Part shown: one piece after another, positions 37,587 to 46,405 of the stretch
How the letters are laid out: each line of letters begins with the position of its first letter
How positions within the stretch are numbered: the stretch's first letter is position 1
Origin: Debaryomyces hansenii CBS767
Lineage: Eukaryota > Ascomycota > Pichiomycetes > Serinales > Debaryomycetaceae
Reading direction: 5' to 3'
DNA: 64,000 bases
Assembly: GCF_000006445.2 (NCBI RefSeq)
Contig: NC_006047.2
Coordinates: 248,001 to 312,000, forward strand
Notes under the pieces: generated by a model
Database searches by the model: none
What the model saw: only the letters and a program-made list of their open reading frames with translations
What the model was told of the DNA's origin: nothing
Made by a program: the position numbers and the translations under genes

Positions 37587-39821
37587 TTAGGAAGGATTAA
37601 AAGGAATCATACCGAATATACTTATCAAGTTATCATATACAGAGCCATTATTTTGGTTCTCTGTATCATTATTCGTTTGTGTAGTTGAAGAACCTTCCTT
37701 ATTGAAAACGTTATAAAATAGTCCGTAATCTTCTTCGCCTACCGCTTCTTCTTCTTCATAGGGTGGATCATTAATATCGTTATTAGTAGTTTTATTAATA
37801 TTTGGATTAGAATCAATGACTGACAGCGGCTTTGCCAATGCTTGGTCGGAAGTATTGTTTGAAAACATATTTGACGATTGGTGTTGCGAAACTGGCTTTT
37901 GACTGGACAGTTGGTTCTCCTGTTGGGATTGAGCTAATTGCTGAGTCTGAGTTAGTTGATGGGGTTGAGCTATCTGCTGGGATTGCTGGTTTGGTAAATC
38001 CGTTAAGTTTTTCATGTTATCCCAAAAGTCTATACCATCCTCTAATTCCTTTTCATTTCTTTGCAGTTTAGATTTGTTCTGGTAGGCATTGGTGTTAGAT
38101 CTCTTACGAGAATTAGACGGGATTTTTCCTCCAGCTTCGGCCGCAGCCGCCATTTCCACCGCTTGTGTTAGTGGGGTTAAGGAATTAGAACCTGGCGGTG
38201 TTGATTCGGTAGATACCATGGCTCTCTTATTTCTCTCTTGTAGCTCTGGGGTTGTTTCATTATTATATCTGTTTAATAGTTTGATCAAGTCAGACTCCTT
38301 ACTATTTGAGGGGTCCTTTCGATCTTGCTTTTCATTCTCGTTTTCATTATCATGATGGTGATGGTGATGATGGTGGTGATGGTGATGAGTTGGATTATTT
38401 GCATCCTTCGTAGTTGATGGAGGTGATGACGAGGAGTTCAATTTGGGAACTTCAGTTAAAGGTGGCAAATAATTGAAATGTTGGTATCTTGTCAATTGCG
38501 TTTCTGGCTCAAGATAGTATGGAGATTGATAATTTTTATTCATTTCATTTGGAGGGATTGAATCGTTAAATCCTGGTTCATTTACTAATTCATTGTTATT
38601 GCCAGTTGAGGACAGACCTAAAATACTGAAGGGAGATTGCACTGACTGATATGGATAATTCTGAATATCAGGAGCCTGTCGTTGTTTTTGCAGGTGTCTA
38701 TTACCCGGTTGCGAATAATGATGATGAATATGCTGATGGACGGTAATATTCAAGCCATAAGTCTTAGCATACGAAATAAGCTGTTGAACTAGTTCTTGGT
38801 TTTTAATTTGTCCATTATTTTCGTCATTGAATAAAGCCGCATGAGGTAAATTTGGGTTATCGGGCTTTCCATCCTCTCTTTCCAAGGTATATTTCCATTC
38901 AACTTCACTATTAACCGGCATAGTAATTGCACTTTGAGCCGGCGGTCTAGAAATTCTTTGTTGGTATTGCTGCGGGACCTGGCCGGTCTGATTTGGATAT
39001 GATCTTTGGGCGAGGTAAATATCCCGTTGTTCAACGCTAGTAGGCTGGGAAGATACACTTAAAGGGTATGGAGTTGATGCCTGAGATGTAGGTTTTGAAT
39101 TCATTAAACTTTCATGACTAGAGGTTGGCTTACTGGTATTGCCCTTTCCTATATTCTCCAATACGTTGATATTACCATTGGCAATGGTGTCAACCTCTTT
39201 TTTGATAATCGGGTCCGCTTTACCTCTAACAACATCAGTAACTATTTTTCTCCACCTATTACGACAAGTTAAAGAGGGTCTACCTTTAATCTCTAACGCA
39301 ATTGTTCTCCACTTCGTACCGTGATTTTTAACTTGTCTTATCAATTGTAGATCTTCATGATGTTCCCACGGCTTAAGTCTATCCTTCGTGTCAGGATCCA
39401 ACACCTCAATATATCTTTTAGCGCACTGGTCATCGGTTCTTCCTGAAATCTCATTTGACACTCTTTGCCACGACGCCCCATGTTTTTCATAAGCTTTGAT
39501 CAATTTCTCATCCTCATCTTTAGTCCACTTTCCCTTTTTCAAGTTCGGATCCAACGAATTGCACCATCTCTTTCGACAATCCTTGGGCTTTCGTTCGCCA
39601 TTGGGATACATCCTTTGAGCTACTACGTCCCATTTAACCACATCGGCGTCCAAGTTATTGATTTGACTGGGGTGTAATTCATTTATAGCGCGGATCAACT
39701 CGCTATCCTCGTATTTACTCCATGGCTTTCTTGACTCTCGGCGGAATGTTTGAAATCCAAGTGACTCTGTAATGGTAAGCGGGTCTATTTGAGCTAGCCT
39801 TTTGGTATTAGAAGACTCCAT
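37587..39821 (-). CDS. BAS1: Bas1, Myb activator of purine and one-carbon genes
   Basis: Three-repeat Myb factor that with Bas2/Pho2 activates ADE, HIS4 and one-carbon genes, binding TGACTC. The pre-Myb stretch TITESLGFQTFRR and repeats R1 (about 31-90), R2 (about 96-145, DPNLKKGKWTKDEDEKLIKA) and R3 (about 150-196, RPSLTCRNRWRKIV) match S. cerevisiae Bas1 closely. The later block YGLNITVHQHIHHHY is also shared. Outside these the protein is Gln/Asn/Ser-rich with a 12-His run. Its upstream region carries two TGACTC motifs. MTD1, a known Bas1 target, is the adjacent gene. 744 aa. Confidence 0.95.
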   Translation of the reverse strand: MESSNTKRLAQIDPLTITESLGFQTFRRESRKPWSKYEDSELIRAINELHPSQINNLDADVVKWDVVAQRMYPNGERKPKDCRKRWCNSLDPNLKKGKWTKDEDEKLIKAYEKHGASWQRVSNEISGRTDDQCAKRYIEVLDPDTKDRLKPWEHHEDLQLIRQVKNHGTKWRTIALEIKGRPSLTCRNRWRKIVTDVVRGKADPIIKKEVDTIANGNINVLENIGKGNTSKPTSSHESLMNSKPTSQASTPYPLSVSSQPTSVEQRDIYLAQRSYPNQTGQVPQQYQQRISRPPAQSAITMPVNSEVEWKYTLEREDGKPDNPNLPHAALFNDENNGQIKNQELVQQLISYAKTYGLNITVHQHIHHHYSQPGNRHLQKQRQAPDIQNYPYQSVQSPFSILGLSSTGNNNELVNEPGFNDSIPPNEMNKNYQSPYYLEPETQLTRYQHFNYLPPLTEVPKLNSSSSPPSTTKDANNPTHHHHHHHHHHHHDNENENEKQDRKDPSNSKESDLIKLLNRYNNETTPELQERNKRAMVSTESTPPGSNSLTPLTQAVEMAAAAEAGGKIPSNSRKRSNTNAYQNKSKLQRNEKELEDGIDFWDNMKNLTDLPNQQSQQIAQPHQLTQTQQLAQSQQENQLSSQKPVSQHQSSNMFSNNTSDQALAKPLSVIDSNPNINKTTNNDINDPPYEEEEAVGEEDYGLFYNVFNKEGSSTTQTNNDTENQNNGSVYDNLISIFGMIPFNPS
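38352..38387 (-). repeat. Poly-His codon run (12 His) in BAS1
   Basis: Twelve consecutive CAT/CAC codons. Mixed codon use argues that selection or age, rather than fresh slippage, maintains it. Confidence 0.85.
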
Positions 39822-40172
39822 TGGTCCTGTTATTACCTCTATTAGAATATATGGGAGTTTTTTATTATGGTACTATATTTACGTATAAAGACTGTAACAA
39901 CCTCGCTTTTGCTCTTTTTTTTGGAGTTTTCCCCTTAACAATTTCAATAATAGCTAACCCAATGCTATGTTTCAATATGTCTCAATAACTTGATGAGTAT
40001 AATGTTAGAGTCCGCCGTTTCGCTAGCAAGATGTGTCTATCAAAGAGGAGTCAGAAAACTTTTGACTCTAGTTTCTCATTACACAAAACTAAACAACACA
40101 TCTCCTACATACAAGTAGCATCTGGTTCCAACCCATGGGCATCGAGGTTGCAATGATGCAAAAAAGAAAAAC
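39822..40172. promoter_or_regulatory. BAS1 upstream region
   Basis: 351 bp between the BAS1 ATG and the MTD1 stop. It holds GAGTCA (40048-40053) and TGACTC (40063-40068), and a T-rich tract near 39910-39925. Confidence 0.5.
40048..40068. promoter_or_regulatory. Inverted pair of TGACTC (Bas1/Gcn4) motifs
   Basis: GAGTCA at 40048-40053 and TGACTC at 40063-40068 form an inverted pair about 230-250 bp upstream of the BAS1 ATG. TGACTC is the core bound by Bas1 and Gcn4. Autoregulation or Gcn4 control is inferred. Confidence 0.5.
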
Positions 40173-41141
40173 TTAGGGTTGTTGTTCTCCCTTTACTATT
40201 CTATGGTTCTTGTTCTTGATTAATCTCAACAAGTTTCTTAAAAGCATGGCAATTGTGACCTTTCCAATCGAAGGAACGTATAAACCAGCCTTTTGCTTTA
40301 CTTCATCAGGGAAATTCTTAGAGCTCGAAAAGTTTATAACCACAGTACCGTTAGTAATGTATTCGATTGGGAACTTGTAGGAGTCAGATGGAACGCCGGT
40401 GATGATGACATCGCAGGTAGGAGCCAATGTTTCGATAGTATGGGTAGAATCCAATTGGAGGGCCTTATGTCTTTTTTCCAGCAAATCGTCACCTCTACTG
40501 TATTGTTGGATATTGTTGATATCCACAGAATAGACCGTGGCCCCGTCATTGGCCAAGAGGGCTGCAAGAGGACGACCGACGATTTCGGATCTGTTCACAA
40601 TCATGATCTTCTTCCCATATAGCCTGTTCCCGTAGTGCAAGATCTTGTTGTACACACCTAAGTATTCCAAGATCTTGACCATGGCCAAGGGAGTGCATGG
40701 CAAGATACACTTTTGCTCATTATATGGAGCATCTAAAAATCTGACATTGTGGTACAAATTATGGTAGTACATGAAGTTCAACCCTTCGACGTCCTTTTCG
40801 GTCGATATTAACTGTTGTAAATATTGATCCTGCTTGTCTCCAAAGACAGGAAAATACACCATTATACCATTCACATTGTCATCCTTGTTTGCTTTCATTA
40901 ACGAACTTTCCAAATCGTTCTTGTCCACTTGGATTAATTCATAATTGAAACCTAATCCCTCGCATGTCTTACCGGTCCAATTAGCGTACATTTGGGCTGC
41001 TGGATCATCGTTAGCTAAAAATCCTACCAACTTAGGCTTGAATTCTAATTCTTTAAGTTGACCGGTTATCTCATCGACAAACTCTTTAGCAATTGTTGAA
41101 GCTAAAATAGTTCTTCCAGCTGGCTTAGTTTCCGTTGACAT
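40173..41141 (-). CDS. MTD1: NAD-dependent 5,10-methylene-tetrahydrofolate dehydrogenase (Mtd1)
   Basis: Cytosolic monofunctional enzyme that oxidises 5,10-methylene-THF to methenyl-THF with NAD+, feeding one-carbon units to purine synthesis. The 322-residue chain shows the folate-binding start (GRTILASTIAKEFVDEI), VGFLANDDPAAQMYANWT, the Rossmann region with NRSEIVGRPLAALLANDGATV, and the C-terminal block SIGKVTIAMLLRNLLRLI. All fit the Mtd1 type rather than the trifunctional Ade3/Mis1. A TGACTC site lies 150 bp upstream of the ATG. BAS1 is immediately downstream on the same strand. Confidence 0.96.
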   Translation of the reverse strand: MSTETKPAGRTILASTIAKEFVDEITGQLKELEFKPKLVGFLANDDPAAQMYANWTGKTCEGLGFNYELIQVDKNDLESSLMKANKDDNVNGIMVYFPVFGDKQDQYLQQLISTEKDVEGLNFMYYHNLYHNVRFLDAPYNEQKCILPCTPLAMVKILEYLGVYNKILHYGNRLYGKKIMIVNRSEIVGRPLAALLANDGATVYSVDINNIQQYSRGDDLLEKRHKALQLDSTHTIETLAPTCDVIITGVPSDSYKFPIEYITNGTVVINFSSSKNFPDEVKQKAGLYVPSIGKVTIAMLLRNLLRLIKNKNHRIVKGEQQP

Positions 41142-41572
41142 TATTGTTGAAATGAATGCTTAAACTGTTTTGTATGGTTATTCCCTAAAAGAAATTGGTT
41201 ATATAGATCGCCACGTTCACGAGTCTGTTTAATTAATTGATAACGACCTTTTGTACGAACGAGGTCAAATGAAATTTTCATAATCGATAAATGACTCCGT
41301 TAGCAAAATTAAATAATGCGACTCCGACTGAGTACTGAATTATAACGAGAATAGTTGCAAAATGTAGTAATATGCTAATATATAGAAGAGGAACACCGGT
41401 GGACCTTAGGTAGGAAAATTATGGGTTATTAGATTTTTACCTAACGGCAGGGCATTTATACAACGTCATAGAAGTGCTAATTTCGGATGTCCTATGAATA
41501 TGGAAAAATGGTTGTATATATAATATTATATGATAAGCTAATATTTAATATATTTAAGAATTCCAAACGAAT
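41142..41572. promoter_or_regulatory. MTD1 upstream region
   Basis: 431 bp holding a TGACTC (41292-41297), the half-motif TGAGTA about 40 bp further upstream, and a TATATAG near 41198. No extra gene was seen. Confidence 0.5.
41292..41297 (+). promoter_or_regulatory. TGACTC (Bas1/Gcn4) site upstream of MTD1
   Basis: 151 bp before the MTD1 ATG. MTD1 is a Bas1/Bas2-activated gene in S. cerevisiae, so this is the expected position and motif. Binding is inferred. Confidence 0.55.
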
Positions 41573-43504
41573 TTACCTTAAATGGGCACTGGCGTTTTTA
41601 TACAAACTTTGCCAAATGAATGCTTCACTTAACATTAGCTCAATGTCTTTTTCAGTCCAACAATTAGTAGGAGGATTTTGCAAGAAAAGTAAAATCTCCT
41701 GGAAGTCTTTATGCTTCAATTCACCACTAAATTTGATTAAAAATGCTGCACAGACATAAATATGGAAATTATTAAAACCCAATGGTGATTCACTAAGGTA
41801 AGTGTCCCACATCCTAATAATCAAGGGAATGGATAACTCTCTCATAAGGAGACAATTCATCCATCTGAAGGCAAATTGAATGAATTCAACGCCTTCGTTG
41901 TCAAAATGTTGCAACAATTCTAGATCTATTTTTGATATTAGGTTACGCAAATCATTGACCTGTCTAATAATGCCAGGCTGTTCATGAATGTAATTATCTG
42001 TAATATTCTCCAATACCCTAGACAAGCACCAATATGTATCTGCCTCAATAATAGACATGATTCTTGACGATAATTTTGCAGGATTAAAATTACCAATATT
42101 GTAGTTCATTAGATTTGGATCATTTAGCAACTTTTGCTCATTATCATCTGAATCATCTAGTAAACCAGGTATAAATAATTGCATATCACAATCCTCACTA
42201 GGGTTTTGGCGATATGCAGCTACTTTCTGTAACTGCCATATATAATTACTCAAGAAAATTTGATAAAATGGAGTACACAAATCATTAATACCCTGTACAT
42301 ATCCACTAGCAGGATGTCTTACAGCCCATAAAAATAAGATTTTTCTAAGCGATTGCTGCGTTTCAGGATACGCATATAATTTTATAGTAGGATTGGTTCT
42401 TTTAACGTCAATTTTAATCTGGTGATAAAGCTGTTTATCGCGATTACTGTTACTATTACTTACAGACGCAATTGATGTTGACGAGCTATTTGACGGAGAA
42501 TCATCCGAAAATTTAATTTGTGAGCTAACAACACTCAATCCATCTAAATATTCCTCTCTTTTTCTTTTTAATGTTGAACTTTGTCTAGATTTATTAGTTG
42601 GTAGATAACCCAATAGTATTTGCCATGTGATAGCTCTCAATTCAGGGGGGATTCCATTCCATGAAAGTCGTCTCAAGTCTTGGATTGCTATATTAGTATC
42701 ATCGGTTATCATTTTATGGAATTTGGAATATTTTACATTTAATTGGTTCAATTTGTTAATCTCTAACTTTGTTTGTAAATCGTCATAATCTAGGGATTCT
42801 TTGTTGGAAGTATCCTTATTGCTATGTGTATTTATAGGAATTGTTAAGTCAGGGTGCAATGAATCAAGCATTGGACTTGGCTGCAAGGTTAATGAATTCA
42901 TCGATGAGTTCGCCGACGCATTATCTGTATTTACTCTTGACAAATTCTTGTTTTCTAGAGACCCCCTATTCTGCGAGGGTACAGATACTTCTTCCAAGTC
43001 TGCATCCCAATCGTCATCCAAATCGGTATATCTTTGACGACCTGAAAATGTACGGTGTCCACTTTTAAGGCCAGCTGACGGATGCAGGCCCAAATTCTTG
43101 TATGGCGTTGACAGGCCATGCTTGGTATTAGAGTTACTCGAACCCTTCTTGTCACCAGGAGTTGACGCCAAATGTGAAAACGATGCTCCTACTGGGCCCG
43201 AAACAGATCGTTGGTAAGGTGATCTCTTGAAGTTAGGTGTCTTAATAGACCCGCTATTATCAACATTTTTCTCATTTGGCGAACTAGAGCCATATGATAG
43301 ACTTCCGTATATGTTACTATTGATATCATTATAATGATCATTGCCTTTTGGACTTGGATTTGAGGTTGAGTTTGAGGAACCTGTTAATGATAGGTTTTTT
43401 AGAAACGAGGATAAATGCTTCCCTTTTCCTCCATTTTCTCCAAATATGAACTCATTATTGGAGTTACTATATACCTGAGACATTTCTTGTTTCTTCTTCC
43501 CCAT
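41573..43504 (-). CDS. GYP1: Gyp1, TBC-domain GTPase-activating protein for Rab/Ypt
   Basis: Golgi Rab-GAP acting on Ypt1 and relatives. The N-terminal 260 residues are disordered and Ser/Asn-rich. The TBC domain starts at LRRLSWNGIPPELRAITWQI. The dual-finger catalytic residues are visible: Arg369 in KIDVKRTNP and Gln404 in GYVQGIND. Further TBC blocks are DTYWCLSRVLENI and FAFRWMNCLLMRELSI. At 643 aa it is near S. cerevisiae Gyp1. The C-terminus stops shortly after the domain. Confidence 0.95.
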   Translation of the reverse strand: MGKKKQEMSQVYSNSNNEFIFGENGGKGKHLSSFLKNLSLTGSSNSTSNPSPKGNDHYNDINSNIYGSLSYGSSSPNEKNVDNSGSIKTPNFKRSPYQRSVSGPVGASFSHLASTPGDKKGSSNSNTKHGLSTPYKNLGLHPSAGLKSGHRTFSGRQRYTDLDDDWDADLEEVSVPSQNRGSLENKNLSRVNTDNASANSSMNSLTLQPSPMLDSLHPDLTIPINTHSNKDTSNKESLDYDDLQTKLEINKLNQLNVKYSKFHKMITDDTNIAIQDLRRLSWNGIPPELRAITWQILLGYLPTNKSRQSSTLKRKREEYLDGLSVVSSQIKFSDDSPSNSSSTSIASVSNSNSNRDKQLYHQIKIDVKRTNPTIKLYAYPETQQSLRKILFLWAVRHPASGYVQGINDLCTPFYQIFLSNYIWQLQKVAAYRQNPSEDCDMQLFIPGLLDDSDDNEQKLLNDPNLMNYNIGNFNPAKLSSRIMSIIEADTYWCLSRVLENITDNYIHEQPGIIRQVNDLRNLISKIDLELLQHFDNEGVEFIQFAFRWMNCLLMRELSIPLIIRMWDTYLSESPLGFNNFHIYVCAAFLIKFSGELKHKDFQEILLFLQNPPTNCWTEKDIELMLSEAFIWQSLYKNASAHLR

Positions 43505-43710
43505 AGTTGAAACAATTAGATATATCCAAGTATAATGCTTTATAAAGATCTAATAATTAGTGAAATTGGGTCTCAATCTTATTTAAGAATAGTTTTGTGT
43601 AATTGCAAACTAGGAAATTACATTTACTAAACGAAGAAACGAAGTTTATATAAATATAAATATAGATAGATGTATAACTATATATAAGGAATAAATGTCA
43701 GGAATGTTGA

Positions 43711-45339
43711 TCAAGCGGTAATTTCACCCTTAACAACAACAGAACCTGGTTTCAATTCTCTACCGGAAACATGTAAAGTACCGTTTTGGGTAATGTTAAC
43801 AATAACTTCTAACTTAGAGTTTGGCTTTAAATCCTTTAAGGATAATTCAGCTAATAAATCACCACATTCATAGACAGCTTCTCTTCTAACTTCTGGTTCG
43901 TCATCAGAGTAATCATCATCAGATTCATCGTTTTGTTCAGGTTCAATGACAGTTTCTTTGATAGTCTTCTTACCTTCGTATAAAGCAACGAGAACTGAAT
44001 CGGATGAACCGTTAGTGACTTCAATAGACTTCTTGATTGGGTACGCAGTTTCAGCAACTAAGATTGGTTGGAAGTTACCTTCGGCATCCTTGATACCAAT
44101 GGCCTTCGATAAATGTTGAGTGTTGACAACTACTGGTTGTAAGGATTCTTTGATTTCTTCTTCATCAAAAGATTCAATCAATGAAGCTTGTAAAGCAGCA
44201 CCACGACAGACCAATTCAGATGGGTTGACAGCCTTTGAGTCTAATGATGGAGCAATAACAGTGGTAGATTCTGGGAAGATGAAAGCGATGTTACTAGCTA
44301 ATTTAGGGGTGTTTGCGGTACCACCGACTAATAAGACTTCATCGATGTCCAAGTTTTCTAAACCGGCCTTAGATACAACTTTTTCAACGAAGCCGGTCAT
44401 TTCAGAGATGGCTTGTCTAGCAGTTAACTCATATCTTAATCTGTTGATGGTAGTGTGGAAATCTAAACCATCAGCTAATGATTCGATAGAACAGGTAGAG
44501 GTTTGAACGTTGGATAAAGTCTTTTTGACGGTGATGGATTCAGAGTTCAACTTAGCTAAGGATCTGGCAGTAGTTCTTGGGTTAGCCTTGTATTTCTTTT
44601 CAAACTCTTTAGCAAAGTATTCAGCTAAGACATCGTCCAAGTTGGAACCACCTAAGCCATGTTGATGGGCAGTAGCTAATATAGTTAAGACACCACCTCT
44701 AACGGCGATGACAGCAGCATCGGATCTAATACCACCAAAGTCAGCGACAACGTAAATCTTGTCCTTTAACAAATCTTCACCTTCGGATGACAAATGAGCT
44801 AACAAAGCAGAGGATGGTTCGTTGATTAATTGTAAGACCTTTAAGCCAGCGTCAGTTGTGATCTTGGCTAATTCATTTCTTTGGTGTTCATTGAAGTCAG
44901 TTGGCACAGTAAGAACGACACCTTCGATAGACTTACCAATGTAATCTTCGGCAGCAACCTTCATCTGTTGGAAATGTCTCTTGGTGGCTTCGTTAACACT
45001 GACAGTTTCAACTTTTCCATTTTCTCTGGTAATTTCGAAACCAATCTTATTATCTGATGTCTTGATGGCTGGGGCACCAATATCTGTGACGGACACATCA
45101 ACTTCATCTAAGCTCTTACCAATGAAATCTCTGAAGTTAACAATCGTGTTCTTAGGGTTTCTAACTAATTGCGCCTGAGCCTGGGCTCCGTGATATTCGT
45201 CAGATCCAACGTATGAAAGAACGGAAGGAATCGAACGATCACCATCTGGGTTTGCGATAACATCGACTTTTCCGTCTTGGGTTGCAACTGCAATAGAAGA
45301 AGACGTGTTACCGAAGGTAATACCAATTACGGCGGACAT
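43711..45339 (-). CDS. SSZ1: Ssz1, atypical Hsp70 of the ribosome-associated complex
   Basis: Forms RAC with Zuo1 at the ribosomal exit site and stimulates Ssb in co-translational folding. The start MSAVIGITFGNTSSSIAVA is the Ssz1 version of the Hsp70 phosphate-binding loop. YVVADFGGIRSDAAVIAVRG and EVLLVGGTANTPKLAS are the other ATPase motifs. The chain stops at 542 residues with a shortened beta-domain and no helical lid, as in other Ssz1 proteins. TTG, GGT and other preferred codons suggest strong expression. Upstream is a joined RRPE/PAC-like element. Confidence 0.97.
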   Translation of the reverse strand: MSAVIGITFGNTSSSIAVATQDGKVDVIANPDGDRSIPSVLSYVGSDEYHGAQAQAQLVRNPKNTIVNFRDFIGKSLDEVDVSVTDIGAPAIKTSDNKIGFEITRENGKVETVSVNEATKRHFQQMKVAAEDYIGKSIEGVVLTVPTDFNEHQRNELAKITTDAGLKVLQLINEPSSALLAHLSSEGEDLLKDKIYVVADFGGIRSDAAVIAVRGGVLTILATAHQHGLGGSNLDDVLAEYFAKEFEKKYKANPRTTARSLAKLNSESITVKKTLSNVQTSTCSIESLADGLDFHTTINRLRYELTARQAISEMTGFVEKVVSKAGLENLDIDEVLLVGGTANTPKLASNIAFIFPESTTVIAPSLDSKAVNPSELVCRGAALQASLIESFDEEEIKESLQPVVVNTQHLSKAIGIKDAEGNFQPILVAETAYPIKKSIEVTNGSSDSVLVALYEGKKTIKETVIEPEQNDESDDDYSDDEPEVRREAVYECGDLLAELSLKDLKPNSKLEVIVNITQNGTLHVSGRELKPGSVVVKGEITA

Positions 45340-45418
45340 TATATATTCAAATATTAATCAATTTGTAGACTTAAAAAGAATTTTATATTCTGCTTGTCTT
45401 TGCAAGCTATTAACTACG

Positions 45419-45438
45419 TGAAAAAATTTTGATGAGGT
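45419..45438 (+). promoter_or_regulatory. RRPE + PAC-like element upstream of SSZ1
   Basis: TGAAAAAATTTT (RRPE-like, one A longer than the TGAAAAATTTT consensus) directly abuts GATGAGGT (PAC-like, core GATGAG), 80-100 bp before the SSZ1 ATG. In S. cerevisiae this pairing marks ribosome-biogenesis genes. Confidence 0.5.
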
Positions 45439-45653
45439 GCTATTATTCGGCTTATATAATCACACCATATAGCTACAAGATATCCCATTTTTATGGTCCC
45501 TGTAGTCCATGATAATAGAATAGTCAGGTAGTTATTGAGGCAAGAATTATACTACAATCTTACATGATTAACCAAAAAAAACATGCAAACTTGTATTCGA
45601 TGTTTACTGGCATTGAATGAAAGTGTTCTCCCATCTTGATGATGTTGAGAATT

Positions 45654-45660
45654 AAAAAAA
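45654..45660 (-). terminator. Pol III T7 terminator of tRNA-Gln
   Basis: A7 on the plus strand directly at the tRNA 3' end, T7 in the transcript sense. Confidence 0.8.
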
Positions 45661-45732
45661 AGGTCGTACCCGGATTCGAACCGGGGTTGTCCGGATCAAA
45701 ACCGAAAGTGATAACCACTACACTATACAACC
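45661..45732 (-). tRNA. tRNA-Gln (TTG)
   Basis: 72 nt, no intron. The acceptor stem GGTTGTA pairs with TACGACC (one T-G wobble). The anticodon loop TTTTGAT gives anticodon TTG. The T arm has GGTTCGAATCC. Nearly identical to the S. cerevisiae gene from memory. Confidence 0.96.
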
Positions 45733-46405
45733 GAATAGTTGATATATTAGAGAACACAAGTAAACATGTGTACTAGGAATATAACGTTTCATATTCCTGG
45801 AGTCTCGAGAGAGAGAGAGAACTATGGTAATTAAGAATTAATTATAACTATCCAGGTGTATTTAAGAGAGCATATAATAGAAGATGAAGGTTCTATAAGC
45901 TCAATAGGACATATACATATCAAAGATTATTCAGAGTAATTAAGTTCCAGGTATCTGCGATTCCTATAGATACCATATAAGCAAGCCCAAGTAATATAGA
46001 ATAATAAAGAATAAACTAAAAAGATCAAATATAAAGAAGAAAGGAAATCAGGGAATTAGGAATGAATATAGACTAATTAAGTTTAGTTTGAAGTCAATAG
46101 CAGACTAAAGTTAGTAAAGTAAACCCTTATTAAATATATAATATTAGTCTAAATATTACCTAATTTAGATCCAATTCCCAGCAATATTGAGTATATTGTA
46201 ATATATGTGGTTTAGTACTTGGAAAGAAAGTCTTTAATGCTACGAGCTGTTATAATTTCATCGTCAGGCGTAGAACTTCCGGATCAATTTTTTTTGACGT
46301 TTAACGTAGTGCGACCGCGACTGGAGAACTCTTTCGTTCGGGTTTATCTAATCACTAATTTACACAATTAGACCTATTAGGTATCTAGATAAAAGGTAGC
46401 GTACA
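45733..46405. other. Intergenic region with a GA microsatellite
   Basis: Purine-rich 673 bp between tRNA-Gln and the DNase-fold gene. A (GA)n run lies at about 45807-45820. No ORF or RNA gene was recognised. Confidence 0.45.

Larger units (their letters stand above)
45340..45660. promoter_or_regulatory. SSZ1 upstream region
   Basis: Contains the RRPE/PAC-like pair (45419-45438) and a TATATAA near 45453. The T7 terminator of tRNA-Gln ends the interval. Confidence 0.5.
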
